A DNA stretch of 64,000 nt from Chryseobacterium aquifrigidense (GTDB taxonomy: Bacteria > Bacteroidota > Bacteroidia > Flavobacteriales > Weeksellaceae). How positions within the stretch are numbered: position 1 is the stretch's first letter; every line of letters begins with the position of its first letter. The position numbers were made by a program, and so were the translations under genes. Shown in pieces: positions 1 through 8,916 of the stretch. Where the stretch lies: contig NZ_VFPD01000001.1 of NCBI RefSeq assembly GCF_006716485.1, positions 2,896,008 through 2,960,007 on the forward strand, read 5' to 3'. Below the pieces are notes generated by a model. It saw only the letters and a list, made by a program, of their open reading frames with translations, did not search any database and was not told where the DNA came from.

Positions 1-483
1 AATTGTCCCTCCTGTGTTAAAATAAGCCTGATTAGCCAACCTGTCATAGTACAGGATATCTGTTTTTATGGTTTGTTTAGGATCAGTTAAAACCACATTT
101 TTCCGGGCAACACCTTTCTGGGTATTGGCATCATATTCCATTTCACCTGCTGTGATGACAGATCCGTCGGTGTTCTGAAGTCTTGTATTGCCTATTGCTT
201 TTACAAAGTTTTCTTCATTATACAATACTACTTCATCTGCTGTAAGGATGGAGCCTTGGTGTTCTATCTGAACATTTCCGGTAAAATATTGATTTCCGTC
301 GTATTTTTCAGGGTTTTTCTTGATCTCGTCCGCATGGATGATCTTTACTTTATCTTCAGGTCTCACCTGTTTGGGCTGAGCCGGTGAAGGAGCCTGCAAA
401 TAAGGATCTCTCTTCACAGGAGTTTTATCCTGCGCAAAGCTTAGCGTAGAAATAAAGAGTAACAGAAAAAGGGCTATTCTCAT
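1..483 (-). CDS. OstA-like (LptA family) protein, 3' part cut off by the window edge
   Basis: The reading frame starts at the ATG on the minus strand at 483 and stays open to base 1, so the C-terminal part is missing. It begins with a hydrophobic signal peptide ending in SFAQ (about residue 21). It then shows the pattern of the OstA/LptA beta-jellyroll family: GNVQIEHQGS, LTADEVVLYNEEN, AIGNTRLQ and YDANTQKGVARKNVVL. Family members carry lipopolysaccharide across the periplasm; that role is inferred from family. It starts 3 bases after the Fur-like gene, so the two are probably co-transcribed. Confidence 0.8.
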   Translation of the reverse strand, partial: MRIALFLLLFISTLSFAQDKTPVKRDPYLQAPSPAQPKQVRPEDKVKIIHADEIKKNPEKYDGNQYFTGNVQIEHQGSILTADEVVLYNEENFVKAIGNTRLQNTDGSVITAGEMEYDANTQKGVARKNVVLTDPKQTIKTDILYYDRLANQAYFNTGGTI

Positions 484-486
484 TAA

Positions 487-960
487 TTAGTCATTCTTAG
501 TGCCATAGAAATATAGCGAATGAGAATCAATTTTTACGCCAAAAGCTTCTTCAATGGCTTCTTTGATTCCTTGGATTCTTGGGTCACAGAATTCAATAAT
601 TTCTTCAATTTCTTTATCAGAGTCTTTTTTGTAGATCACCAGGTGGTCATGCTGTTTGTCAAAATAAGACTTTTCATAAGATGAAGAAGTCAATGTCTTT
701 TCTCCGAACTGATGCTTACGGATTAAGCCAGCATCAAGGAAGATTTCAATAGTGTTGTAAATGGTTGCTTTGGAAACATGATATTTTTTCTGCATCATCA
801 GAAGATACAGATCATCAACGTTAAAGTGATGATCCATATTATAAATCTCTTCCAATATCGTATATCTTTCAGGTGTGTTTCGGAACCCCTTTTCTAATAA
901 GTAGTTTCTCAAAACATCCTTGATCAAAGCTATATTTTTTTCTTTTTGTATTGTATCCAT
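487..960 (-). CDS. Fur family transcriptional regulator
   Basis: A 157-residue protein with the Fur layout: an N-terminal winged helix (residues about 15-90, with RNTPERYTILEEIY and VSKATIYNTIEIFLDAGLI, the recognition helix) and a C-terminal dimerisation and metal domain containing HDHLV. The usual CxxC structural zinc pairs are absent, as in several flavobacterial Fur-like proteins, so the metal sensed (iron, zinc, manganese or peroxide) cannot be told. It probably forms an operon with the OstA-like gene 3 bases downstream. Confidence 0.88.
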   Translation of the reverse strand: MDTIQKEKNIALIKDVLRNYLLEKGFRNTPERYTILEEIYNMDHHFNVDDLYLLMMQKKYHVSKATIYNTIEIFLDAGLIRKHQFGEKTLTSSSYEKSYFDKQHDHLVIYKKDSDKEIEEIIEFCDPRIQGIKEAIEEAFGVKIDSHSLYFYGTKND

Positions 961-975
961 TAAAAAAATTATCTA

Positions 976-983
976 CAAATTTA
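976..983 (-). promoter_or_regulatory. Putative -7 box (TAAATTTG) of the Fur-like gene
   Basis: On the minus strand TAAATTTG matches the Bacteroidota primary sigma -7 consensus TAnnTTTG and lies 15 bases before the ATG at 960. No clear TTTG -33 element is seen at the right distance. Confidence 0.45.
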
Positions 984-1025
984 TTGAATTTTATTTAAAT
1001 AGATAGTATGGTTAAATACGGGTGG

Positions 1026-3020
1026 CTACGAGTTGTGGCGGAAATACCCGGACTGCTCGATCTTATTATCATAAACTGTTAATTCTGTGATCGGTGCAGA
1101 TTCTACTTCTACGTTATGCGAAGATACTCCCCAGGCCTTAAAGTCGTCACTTCCGATATACTTTACAAAGTTATAAATGTTAAGAGTAATCTTCTGTTTA
1201 ACAGTTAAAAGGATATCGTTGATATAGGTGTTATCTATGATCACATATTTAAGATCCGGTGGTATATCATGAGCTCTTAAAGATGGATGGCTGCTTCTTG
1301 ACGGAATGGTTCCGTCTGCCATTAAATCTTTAAGAACCATATTGAAATAATCATTGATTCTTCGGTCCACTTTAAATCCTAACAGGAAGTTGATTTTATA
1401 AACGGTTCCCGGAAGAATTTCATCTACGGTATATCTGAAAGTGTAGGGATCTTCCTGATTCACGATGCTCAGGATGAAGTAATGATCTGCTCTTTTGGGT
1501 TGTTTTTTGATAATGGAATAGATAATTTTTGATTCTACTTCATCATTTCTTTTTGCTCTGCTCAGATAAGCCAGATTGGTAGCGTACTTCGGAATAGTTT
1601 CGTCCAGTTTCATGTCTTTGAGAATAGACACATATTTTTCTATTTTCACAAACTGGATAAATCTTGTTTTGATCAGTCTTCCGTTATACCATGCATACAT
1701 AGAAACTCCGATAGAGCCAGCCAATACAACGGTGATCCATCCACCTTCCATGAATTTGATAATGTTGGCACTGAAGAAACCTAATTCAATTGCCATATAA
1801 ACCATTGCGAAAACCAGAATCAGGACCTTGCTTACTCTGTGTTTCAGCAGCCAGAAGACCAACAGAACTGTGGTCATCAACATCGTCACAGTAATGGAAA
1901 GTCCATAAGCAGCTTCCATTTTTCCTGACTCTCTGAAGTGAAGAACAACAATGATACACAGGATAAGAAGTCCCCAATTGATTCTTGGAATATACATCTG
2001 TCCTTTTACTCCGGAAGGGTAATCAATTTTCTGATTCGGCCAAAGGTTAAGAGACATTGCTTCTGAGAATATGGTGAAGGAACCTGTAATCAATGCCTGG
2101 CTGGCAATAATTGCAGCGGCTGTTGCTAAAATTACTCCCGGAATAATCATCCATTCTTCCATAATTCCAAAGAACGGGTTGACTACAGAGAACCCTGGTT
2201 TGCTGTAATTGGTCAAAAGCCATGCTCCCTGTCCAAGATAATTAAGAATAAGCATAATCTTAACAAATGCCCAGCTTATTCTGATGTTTTTAGCACCACA
2301 GTGTCCTAAGTCCGAATACAATGCTTCTGCTCCGGTTGTACAAAGGAAAACAGCTCCTAAAATAACAATGGCACTCGGAGAGTTGACAATAAGTTTATAA
2401 GCGTAATAAGGGTTAAAAGATCTTAAAATCTCAAAGTTTTCACTTAAATGCATTACTCCCAGACCTCCCAATACTAAGAACCAAACTACCATTACCGGAC
2501 CAAAAAATTTTCCGATAAAGCTTGTTCCAAACTGCTGTACCACAAAAATGGCAATAAGAATTCCGATGGTAATAGGCACAACGGGGGTGTGCGGATTATA
2601 AATTTCAAGACCTTCAATAGCTGACATTACCGTTAGTGACGGTGTAATGACTCCGTCTGCAATAAGGGCTGCAGCTCCAATGATTGCAATGAGGTACAAC
2701 CATCCTTTCTTAAGGTTTCTTACCAGTGAAAACAAAGCAAGAATACCACCTTCACCTTTGTTATCTGCTCTCAAAGCAATGATCACATATTTTATTGTGG
2801 TTTGCAGGGTAAGAGTCCAGATAATACAGGAAAGAGCTCCTTCTATGTATTCATTGAAAGGCATATTGCTCCCCTGGGACCTTGCATTCACAATTGCTTT
2901 CATTACGTAAAGCGGAGAGGTACCAATATCTCCAAAAACAATTCCTAGAGACACTAAAACTCCCATAAAGGAAAGCTTCTTTATATCGAAGTGGTAGCCA
3001 TCTTCTGTAACTTCTGCCAT
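1026..3020 (-). CDS. kup: KUP/Trk family low-affinity potassium transporter
   Basis: A 664-residue membrane protein, near the usual KUP length. Residues 15-450 hold about 12 hydrophobic segments. The signature GIVFGDIGTSPLYVMKAI is near the N-terminus, followed by ADNKGEGGILALFSLVR and TTGAEALYSDLGHCG, all hallmarks of KUP potassium/proton symporters. The remaining ~200 residues form the cytosolic C-terminal domain. The start MAEVTEDGYHF fits the family. It lies upstream of the Fur-like gene with a 65-base gap, so a separate promoter is likely there. Confidence 0.95.
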   Translation of the reverse strand: MAEVTEDGYHFDIKKLSFMGVLVSLGIVFGDIGTSPLYVMKAIVNARSQGSNMPFNEYIEGALSCIIWTLTLQTTIKYVIIALRADNKGEGGILALFSLVRNLKKGWLYLIAIIGAAALIADGVITPSLTVMSAIEGLEIYNPHTPVVPITIGILIAIFVVQQFGTSFIGKFFGPVMVVWFLVLGGLGVMHLSENFEILRSFNPYYAYKLIVNSPSAIVILGAVFLCTTGAEALYSDLGHCGAKNIRISWAFVKIMLILNYLGQGAWLLTNYSKPGFSVVNPFFGIMEEWMIIPGVILATAAAIIASQALITGSFTIFSEAMSLNLWPNQKIDYPSGVKGQMYIPRINWGLLILCIIVVLHFRESGKMEAAYGLSITVTMLMTTVLLVFWLLKHRVSKVLILVFAMVYMAIELGFFSANIIKFMEGGWITVVLAGSIGVSMYAWYNGRLIKTRFIQFVKIEKYVSILKDMKLDETIPKYATNLAYLSRAKRNDEVESKIIYSIIKKQPKRADHYFILSIVNQEDPYTFRYTVDEILPGTVYKINFLLGFKVDRRINDYFNMVLKDLMADGTIPSRSSHPSLRAHDIPPDLKYVIIDNTYINDILLTVKQKITLNIYNFVKYIGSDDFKAWGVSSHNVEVESAPITELTVYDNKIEQSGYFRHNS

Positions 3021-3101
3021 ATCAGCTTAATTTATTTTAAAGGCGCAAATTTATACTAATTTTATGACGTCAAGAATTTTTCTTCATGAATATAATAAAT
3101 G

Positions 3102-3128
3102 AAAAAACTTCCTTTCGGAAGTTTTTTT
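3102..3128 (-). terminator. Rho-independent terminator after pyruvate dehydrogenase E1 beta
   Basis: Hairpin with arms AAAACTTCC and GGAAGTTTT and loop TTTC, followed by a T run on the minus strand. It sits directly downstream of the minus-strand E1 beta stop codon. Confidence 0.75.
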
Positions 3129-3134
3129 CTATAA

Positions 3135-4115
3135 CTATTTTACGTACATCGCTTTTTTGATTTCCTCTTTTACTTTTTCAAGTTTAGGGAACCATTCTGC
3201 AAACAATGCTGCAGAGTAAGGTGCAGGTGCATCAGGAGTAGTGATTCTCTTGATAGGAGCATCTAAATAATCAAATGCTTTTTGCTGTACCATATAAGTA
3301 ATTTCAGAAGATATAGAAGCAAATGGCCAAGCTTCTTCTAAAATAACCAGTCTGTTTGTTTTCTTTACTGATGCCAGAATAGTATCAAAATCAAGAGGAC
3401 GAACTGTTCTAAGGTCAATAACCTCTACAGAGATTCCTTCTTTAGCCATATCTTCAGCAGCCTGTAAAGCAAGCTTCATGATTTTTCCAAAAGAAACCAA
3501 AGTAACATCTGTACCTTCTCTCTTGATATCTGCTTTTCCTAGTGGTAAATAATATTCTTCTTCAGGAATTTCCATTTTATCTCCATACATCTGCTCAGAT
3601 TCCATGAAAATAACAGGGTCATTATCCTGAATTGCGGTTTTCAGCAATCCTTTTGCATCATAAGGATTTGAAGGAACCACTACTTTAAGGCCAGGGATGT
3701 TTGCAAACCAGTTTTCAAAAGCCTGAGAATGGGTAGCTCCCAATTGTCCTGCAGAAGCTGTAGGTCCACGGAAAACGATTGGACAGTTCCATTGTCCACC
3801 ACTCATCTGACGGATTTTCGCTGCATTATTGATAATCTGATCAATTCCTACCAATGAGAAATTGAATGTCATATACTCTACAATTGGTCTGTTACCATTC
3901 ATTGCAGCACCCACAGCAATTCCTGTAAATCCAAGTTCTGCAATTGGGGTATCAATTACTCTTTTAGGACCAAACTCATCCAGCATTCCTTTTGAAGCTT
4001 TATAAGCACCATTGTATTCTGCAACTTCCTCCCCCATTAAAAAGATGGATTCGTCTTTACGCATTTCCTCGCTCATTGCCTGTGCAATTACCTCACGAAA
4101 AGTATATTCTGCCAT
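3135..4115 (-). CDS. pdhB: Pyruvate dehydrogenase E1 component, subunit beta
   Basis: A 326-residue protein matching the E1 beta chain of pyruvate/branched-chain 2-oxo acid dehydrogenases. It begins MAEYTFREVIAQAMSEEM, with the pyrimidine-binding motif FLMGEEVAEYNGAYKASKG, the region DTPIAELGFTGIAVGAAMNG, and the transketolase C-terminal domain with EGTDVTLVSFGKIMKLALQAAE. It works with an E1 alpha subunit, which is not in this window, to decarboxylate pyruvate using thiamine diphosphate. A single-gene transcript is suggested by the terminator just after it. The 2-oxo acid specificity is taken from family resemblance. Confidence 0.93.
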   Translation of the reverse strand: MAEYTFREVIAQAMSEEMRKDESIFLMGEEVAEYNGAYKASKGMLDEFGPKRVIDTPIAELGFTGIAVGAAMNGNRPIVEYMTFNFSLVGIDQIINNAAKIRQMSGGQWNCPIVFRGPTASAGQLGATHSQAFENWFANIPGLKVVVPSNPYDAKGLLKTAIQDNDPVIFMESEQMYGDKMEIPEEEYYLPLGKADIKREGTDVTLVSFGKIMKLALQAAEDMAKEGISVEVIDLRTVRPLDFDTILASVKKTNRLVILEEAWPFASISSEITYMVQQKAFDYLDAPIKRITTPDAPAPYSAALFAEWFPKLEKVKEEIKKAMYVK

Positions 4116-4169
4116 ATTTATTCGAAAAATTTAGACTACAAAAATAGTGATTTTTTATTATACACATCA

Positions 4170-4204
4170 TAAAAAGACGTCTCATTTGACCGAGAAGTCT
4201 TTTA
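4170..4204. terminator. Hairpin with T-rich flank in the pdhB-DUF2147 gap
   Basis: Arms AAAAGAC-g-TCTC and GAGA-a-GTCTTTT form a stem with one mismatch, flanked by A/T runs on both sides. It lies in the 238-base gap upstream of pdhB and downstream of the DUF2147 gene. It may be a second terminator for the latter or a bidirectional one. Confidence 0.45.
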
Positions 4205-4302
4205 TTAATTTTATTTAAAACTGATTTTTCTCCTGTAGACTGAGCCCTTTGTAATTTTTCATAAGATCCTGAATACATTCTATACATTCTTTTATCTACA
4301 AA

Positions 4303-4332
4303 AAATGACATCTCATTTCTGAAATGTCATTT
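4303..4332 (-). terminator. Hairpin downstream of the DUF2147 gene
   Basis: AAATGACAT pairs with ATGTCATTT, with an inner CATTTC/GAAATG pairing. It lies 22 bases after the minus-strand stop at 4354; the T run after it is weak. Confidence 0.45.
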
Positions 4333-4353
4333 AAAATTCTATTTAAACTTATA

Positions 4354-4773
4354 TTAATTAGCTTTCTCCCAAACCTGGGTTCTTCCTAATAAAGATAATC
4401 CTAAGTACCCTCTTACGTTCAGTTTATCACCGCTTCTTGTAATGGTACATTTGTATGTTTTTCCTGTTTTAGGATCCGTTATGGTTCCGCCTGTGAATTC
4501 ATCACCATCTTTTTTCAATCCTCTGATGATTTCCAATCCTAAAAGCGGCTTTCCTTTTCTGTCATCTTTACAAAGTGTACAGTTAGGATCAGTTGGTTTT
4601 ATTAACAGCTGAGAAACTTTTCCATAATATTTCCCATCTGATTTTTTGTACACTTCAACAATAGATTTTGCCTGTTTTGTCTCATCATCTATCGTTTTCC
4701 ACTTACCTTCGATCTGTGCAAATGTAAGTACACCACATAAAGAAAGTGCGAACGTTAACAATATTTTTTTCAT
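4354..4773 (-). CDS. DUF2147 family secreted protein
   Basis: A 139-residue protein with an N-terminal signal peptide (MKKILLTFALSLCGVLTFAQ) and the DUF2147 pattern: IEGKWKTIDDETKQAKSIVEVYKKSDGKYYGKV, a CTLCKDDRKGKPLLGLEII segment and NVRGYLGLSLLGRTQVW at the C-terminus. Members are small periplasmic or outer-membrane-associated beta proteins of unknown function. Two cysteines (CTLC) may form a disulfide. The gene stands alone between E1 beta and the sulfatase. Confidence 0.88.
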   Translation of the reverse strand: MKKILLTFALSLCGVLTFAQIEGKWKTIDDETKQAKSIVEVYKKSDGKYYGKVSQLLIKPTDPNCTLCKDDRKGKPLLGLEIIRGLKKDGDEFTGGTITDPKTGKTYKCTITRSGDKLNVRGYLGLSLLGRTQVWEKAN

Positions 4774-4969
4774 ATTTCTTATAGTTTTAATTTTAATACA
4801 ATATTCTTATCTACGTATTGATAAAAATATAAATTAATTTTCAACGAACAAAAACTTTTATTATACAAAGCATAAAGAGGCGAAGAAAAGTAAAATCAAT
4901 AAATACTAAAACAATTAATTTGCCAATCAGCATATTGACTATTTCGCCATTCTATTTTTTGTCTTCTGC

Positions 4970-6898
4970 CTAATACAGCTTCCTGTTAATCACTCTATCC
5001 ATATAATCCTGATACCAGGCCTTTGCTATTTTCTTTCCTCGTTCTATTTCAGGATTTTTAACTTCATTCATGATATTTTTTTCAAGGCTCAGATCAGATT
5101 TATCATATACTCCGATAATTTCTTTTCCGTCAAAGCGATAAATATAATTTCCGATCATGAACTGATCTGTACTTCCATCCGAGTTGACTACGATGAAAGG
5201 ATATTTTTTGTCACTCACCAGACTTCTCCCCCAGCTTCGGATTGGTTTATTGTACCCGATAAGGTCTGCCAGTGTAGGATAAATATCCGCCTGCTGTGCT
5301 ATTTCCTGACTGACTCCTTTTAACTGATACGCAGGATTCGGAGAATAGAAAACCAATGGAACGGCATAACGGTTCATGGCTCTTTCATATTCCGGATAAT
5401 ATACCTGGTTGGTATGATCTCCTGTGAAAACAAAGATCGTATTATTGTACCAAGGCTGTTTTTTAGCGGTCTCAAAATATTGTTTGATCGCATAATCCGT
5501 ATACTGCATCGGCTCATGGATTTCAATTTTTCCTTTTTTAAATTTCCCGTTGTATTTTTCAGGAATTTTAAAAGGGTGATGTGATGATGCCGTAAATACG
5601 GTAGTCATAAAAGGTTGTTTCTTTCCTACATTCTTTGCGAAATACTGAAGGAAAGGTTCATCCCATATGGCCCACATCCCATCAAAATCTTCATCATGAT
5701 TGTATTCTGTTTTCCCGAAATAATGTTTAAATCCTAAAATATTTCCGAATCCAAGGAATCCCATAGAACCATTCGGTGCTCCATGATAAAAAGAAGTATC
5801 ATATCCAAGATCATTACAGACAGAAACGATAGACTGAATTTTCTGATTGGAATACGGAGATCCTGTAAATGCATCCGTAAGACTCGGAATTCCGGCCAAC
5901 ACACTGCTCATCCCATGAATAGACTGTCTTCCGTTTGCAAAAGTATTGGGGAAAATAAGACTTTGGGTAGCTAAACTATCCATAAAGGGAGTATAAGAAA
6001 CGTAGTCTTTAATATTTTTGTCTTTATTGAATGCGCCTGAATATTCTCTCCCGAAAGATTCTACAATGAAAATAACAATATTGGGACGGTTCTCCACTTT
6101 TCTGTCATATACTTTATAGGGCTGAACATTGTCTTCGATAAACTTTTCGTCTACAAAGTGAACTTCCTTGAAATTGTTGGTATTTAAAGTCCTGAAAAAG
6201 GAAAACGTACTGTTGAGTACCATATTTCCCTGAAGCGGATTTGTCACAAAACGGGTTGCATCCACCATATTGATAGGTCTTGTACTGTGTTTAAAATCTC
6301 CTCTTATTCCTCCCACAACCAGCACCGCTGTAATACACAGTGTAAGAATGGAAGTAATAAAGTAAGGAAGTAGTTTCAAAGGTTTCACCTCTTGTACTTT
6401 TATCCTTTTATAAAGGAAAACCCATAAGGCCATCAACACAACATACCAAATCAGGACAAAAGGATGTTCTCCCACAGAGATCATCAATGTTTTGGAAACA
6501 TTAGATTCATGTTCTGCTACCTGAAATACTGCTGAAGTAAGCCTTGCCTGCGAAAATTTATAGTAAATAAAATCCCCGAAATTCATAGCATAAGCAATCC
6601 CGTTGGTAATGAAATACAGCCAGAAAAGAATCTTCTGAAAAACTTTCTTTGTATTAATAACCAATGGCAATAAACTAAGGAGTATAAATAGTGCATTGAC
6701 ATATAAAATAGCTGTTGTATCGAAAGCTGTACCATGGAAGGCCAGCTTTATATATTCTGAAACAGAGTCAACTTTAATCAGATCTTTATTAAAGTACCAG
6801 AATAAAAGTCTGGCAATCTGATAGAAAAAATAGGCTAAAAAAATCCTGTAAACCAATGCCAGAACTTCCTGTTTTCTAAATCCTTTTAAAAATTTCAT
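4970..6898 (-). CDS. LtaS-type membrane sulfatase/phosphoglycerol transferase family protein
   Basis: A 642-residue protein with about five N-terminal membrane helices (residues 10-210) followed by an extracytoplasmic alkaline-phosphatase-fold sulfatase domain (about 260-620). Visible active-site elements are VIFIVESFGREY (metal glutamate), FANGRQSIHGMSS (nucleophile region, with Ser where lipoteichoic acid synthase has Thr), SSHHPF and FVFTGDHTN (metal Asp/His). Gram-negative members modify membrane glycolipids or surface glycans; the substrate here is unknown. The gene is divergent from pssA, which fits a role in envelope lipid metabolism but does not prove it. Confidence 0.87.
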   Translation of the reverse strand: MKFLKGFRKQEVLALVYRIFLAYFFYQIARLLFWYFNKDLIKVDSVSEYIKLAFHGTAFDTTAILYVNALFILLSLLPLVINTKKVFQKILFWLYFITNGIAYAMNFGDFIYYKFSQARLTSAVFQVAEHESNVSKTLMISVGEHPFVLIWYVVLMALWVFLYKRIKVQEVKPLKLLPYFITSILTLCITAVLVVGGIRGDFKHSTRPINMVDATRFVTNPLQGNMVLNSTFSFFRTLNTNNFKEVHFVDEKFIEDNVQPYKVYDRKVENRPNIVIFIVESFGREYSGAFNKDKNIKDYVSYTPFMDSLATQSLIFPNTFANGRQSIHGMSSVLAGIPSLTDAFTGSPYSNQKIQSIVSVCNDLGYDTSFYHGAPNGSMGFLGFGNILGFKHYFGKTEYNHDEDFDGMWAIWDEPFLQYFAKNVGKKQPFMTTVFTASSHHPFKIPEKYNGKFKKGKIEIHEPMQYTDYAIKQYFETAKKQPWYNNTIFVFTGDHTNQVYYPEYERAMNRYAVPLVFYSPNPAYQLKGVSQEIAQQADIYPTLADLIGYNKPIRSWGRSLVSDKKYPFIVVNSDGSTDQFMIGNYIYRFDGKEIIGVYDKSDLSLEKNIMNEVKNPEIERGKKIAKAWYQDYMDRVINRKLY

Positions 6899-6949
6899 GG
6901 AGCAAATTTACATCAAAATCACTGTAATGCATTTTTTAGTTCATATTAT

Positions 6950-6982
6950 TTTGAGTTAGAATTTTTAAAAACTGTAATTTTG
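6950..6982 (+). promoter_or_regulatory. Putative pssA promoter (TTTG-N21-TAATTTTG)
   Basis: TTTG at 6950-6953 and TAATTTTG at 6975-6982 match the Bacteroidota -33/-7 elements with 21 bases between. The -7 box ends only 5 bases before the ATG at 6988, so the transcript would be leaderless or nearly so. Confidence 0.6.
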
Positions 6983-6987
6983 TGCTT

Positions 6988-7701
6988 ATGGATTTTATAA
7001 AGAATAATCTGGCCAATGCCTTAACCCTGGCCAACTTATTTGCAGGTTGTGTAGGGGCAATACATTTAATTTTAGGAGATTATCAGACAACGGCAATCTG
7101 TCTTATCCTCTCTTCAATTTTCGATTTTTTCGATGGCTTTGTAGCCAGAGCTGTAAAATCAAACTCCAATCTTGGGCTTCAGCTGGACTCGCTTGCGGAT
7201 ATGGTAAGTTTTGGAGTTATTCCCGGACTTACTATGTACAAAGCTCTTGAACCGTTTGGTGCAGAACTGCTTGGAATGCATTTTCCGTTTGAAATCAAGT
7301 ATCTGGGACTCATTGTCACTGTATTTTCCTGCCTTAGACTTGCCATCTTCAATCTTGATGAAGAGCAGCGTTATTATTTCAAAGGATTGAACACGCCAAC
7401 CAACACCGTTTTGCTGTTCGGTCTTTATTATGCCTTTAAAGAAACCGGATCTTTCAGCTTTTTGTTTGATAATGAACTGCTACTGGTTATGCTTACTCTT
7501 CTTACTTCATGGCTTCTGATCAGCCCGATCAAAATGATGGCCATGAAATTCAAATCAAAACAACTAAAAGACAACTATCCTAAAGTTGTATTGTTGGTAG
7601 GAGGAATTGCCATTCTTGCGATATTCCAGATTGTTGGAATTCCAATGCTTGTTATTTATTATATGTTAGTGTCACTCATTTTTCAGGCACAGTTAAAATA
7701 G
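6988..7701 (+). CDS. pssA: CDP-diacylglycerol--serine O-phosphatidyltransferase
   Basis: An integral membrane CDP-alcohol phosphatidyltransferase. The motif D-G-x2-A-R-x8-G-x3-D-x3-D is read from SIFDFFDGFVARAVKSN to LGLQLDSLADMVSFG, with the three catalytic aspartates present. It makes phosphatidylserine, the precursor of phosphatidylethanolamine. An in-frame GTG lies two codons upstream (6982), but the promoter -7 box overlaps it, so the ATG at 6988 (237 residues) is preferred. Several membrane helices fill the rest. Confidence 0.92.
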   Translation: MDFIKNNLANALTLANLFAGCVGAIHLILGDYQTTAICLILSSIFDFFDGFVARAVKSNSNLGLQLDSLADMVSFGVIPGLTMYKALEPFGAELLGMHFPFEIKYLGLIVTVFSCLRLAIFNLDEEQRYYFKGLNTPTNTVLLFGLYYAFKETGSFSFLFDNELLLVMLTLLTSWLLISPIKMMAMKFKSKQLKDNYPKVVLLVGGIAILAIFQIVGIPMLVIYYMLVSLIFQAQLK

Positions 7702-7742
7702 ACTCACTTAAATAAAACACATTCAAATTATTAATAATCGAC

Positions 7743-8507
7743 ATGAATTTAAAACTCCATAAACCGCTTTGTATTTTTGACCTGGAAACTACAGGAACCA
7801 ACATCGGAAAAGACAGAATTGTTGAAATCTGTATTTTAAAAGTAAATCCTGATGCTTCCAGAGAAAGCAAAACATGGCGTGTCAATCCGGAAATGCTTAT
7901 TCCAAAAGAAAGCAGTGAGATCCACGGGATTTATGATGAAGATGTAAAAGATGCTCCTACTTTCAGAGATATTGCTTCTAAAATTATGGAAATGATTACC
8001 GGAAGTGATTTGGGAGGATTTAATTCCAACCGGTTTGATGTTCCGCTTTTGGCTGAAGAGCTTTTAAGAGTAGGAATGGATTTTGATCTGAGTAAATTCA
8101 GACTGGTAGATGCACAGACTATTTTTCATAAAAAAGAACCTAGAAATTTAGGAGCAGCTTATCAGTTCTACTGTGGAAAAACATTGGAAAATGCCCATTC
8201 TGCAGAGGCTGATGTAATGGCAACGTTTGAAGTTCTGGACGCTCAGGTGGGAAAATATGACGATATTCCGAATGAAATAGCACCGTTAAGCGAGTTTACA
8301 TTCCATAATAAGAATGCAGATCTTGCCGGATTTATCGGTTATAATGAAAAAATGGAAGAGGTTTTCAACTTTGGAAAATATAAAGGCCAGGGGGTAAAAG
8401 CGGTATTCCAAAAAGACTTAGGATATTTCGGATGGCTTCAAAACGCTGATTTTCCTTTGTATACAAAGAAAATTTTCACAAAAATTCAACTCTCAAGCAG
8501 GTTTTAA
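7743..8507 (+). CDS. DnaQ-like 3'-5' exonuclease (DEDDh)
   Basis: A 254-residue protein. Exo I motif PLCIFDLETTGTNIGKDRIVEI carries the D and E; Exo II GFNSNRFDVPLLAEEL and Exo III NAHSAEADVMATFEVL (His-x4-Asp) complete the DEDDh site of DNA polymerase III epsilon-like exonucleases. The extra C-terminal ~80 residues include FGKYKGQGVKAVFQKDLGYFGWL, a small domain often seen on such flavobacterial exonucleases. It could be a repair or proofreading nuclease. The next gene starts 2 bases after its stop, so an operon is likely. Confidence 0.9.
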   Translation: MNLKLHKPLCIFDLETTGTNIGKDRIVEICILKVNPDASRESKTWRVNPEMLIPKESSEIHGIYDEDVKDAPTFRDIASKIMEMITGSDLGGFNSNRFDVPLLAEELLRVGMDFDLSKFRLVDAQTIFHKKEPRNLGAAYQFYCGKTLENAHSAEADVMATFEVLDAQVGKYDDIPNEIAPLSEFTFHNKNADLAGFIGYNEKMEEVFNFGKYKGQGVKAVFQKDLGYFGWLQNADFPLYTKKIFTKIQLSSRF

Positions 8508-8509
8508 AA

Positions 8510-8908
8510 ATGTCTGATCTGGTTCGTTTTAAATTTTATGAAACTGCCCTTGAAGCTAACAGGGACAAGCAGATACTGAGTGAAAACGGTATCAATAGTT
8601 TCATTGCGAATGAGCAGCTGATCCAGTCGGATTGGCTTTTATCACAGGCGGTAGGAGGAATACAGCTTCAGGTGTTTGAAGAAGATGTGGAAAAAGCACA
8701 GCAACTCCTGCAAGACTATAAAGACAACGAGCAATATTCGCTGGAAGTAGAACATACCATTGAAGATCCTGAGTTTGATTTTGTCTGCCCGAAATGTGGT
8801 TCCAATCACATCTACAGGGATGACAGTGCTACCAGTTTCTTTGGTATTTCTTTCCTGACGAGTCACAAATTCAAATGTTATTATTGCGGGAATGAGTTTA
8901 CGCATTAA
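8510..8908 (+). CDS. DUF2007 domain protein with C-terminal zinc ribbon
   Basis: A 132-residue protein. Residues 1-70 fit the DUF2007 (putative signal-transducing) fold: LVRFKFYETALEANRDKQILSENGI and QLQVFEEDVEKAQQLL. Residues 93-130 hold two Cys pairs, VCPKCGSNHI and KCYYCGNEF, a zinc ribbon. Function is unknown. It is tightly packed between the exonuclease and a small hypothetical gene. Confidence 0.85.
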   Translation: MSDLVRFKFYETALEANRDKQILSENGINSFIANEQLIQSDWLLSQAVGGIQLQVFEEDVEKAQQLLQDYKDNEQYSLEVEHTIEDPEFDFVCPKCGSNHIYRDDSATSFFGISFLTSHKFKCYYCGNEFTH

Positions 8909-8916
8909 AGCTTTAT

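Noticed and set aside
4093-4311. 72-residue minus ORF in the pdhB upstream gap
   Set aside because: It overlaps terminator hairpins and has no recognisable protein pattern.
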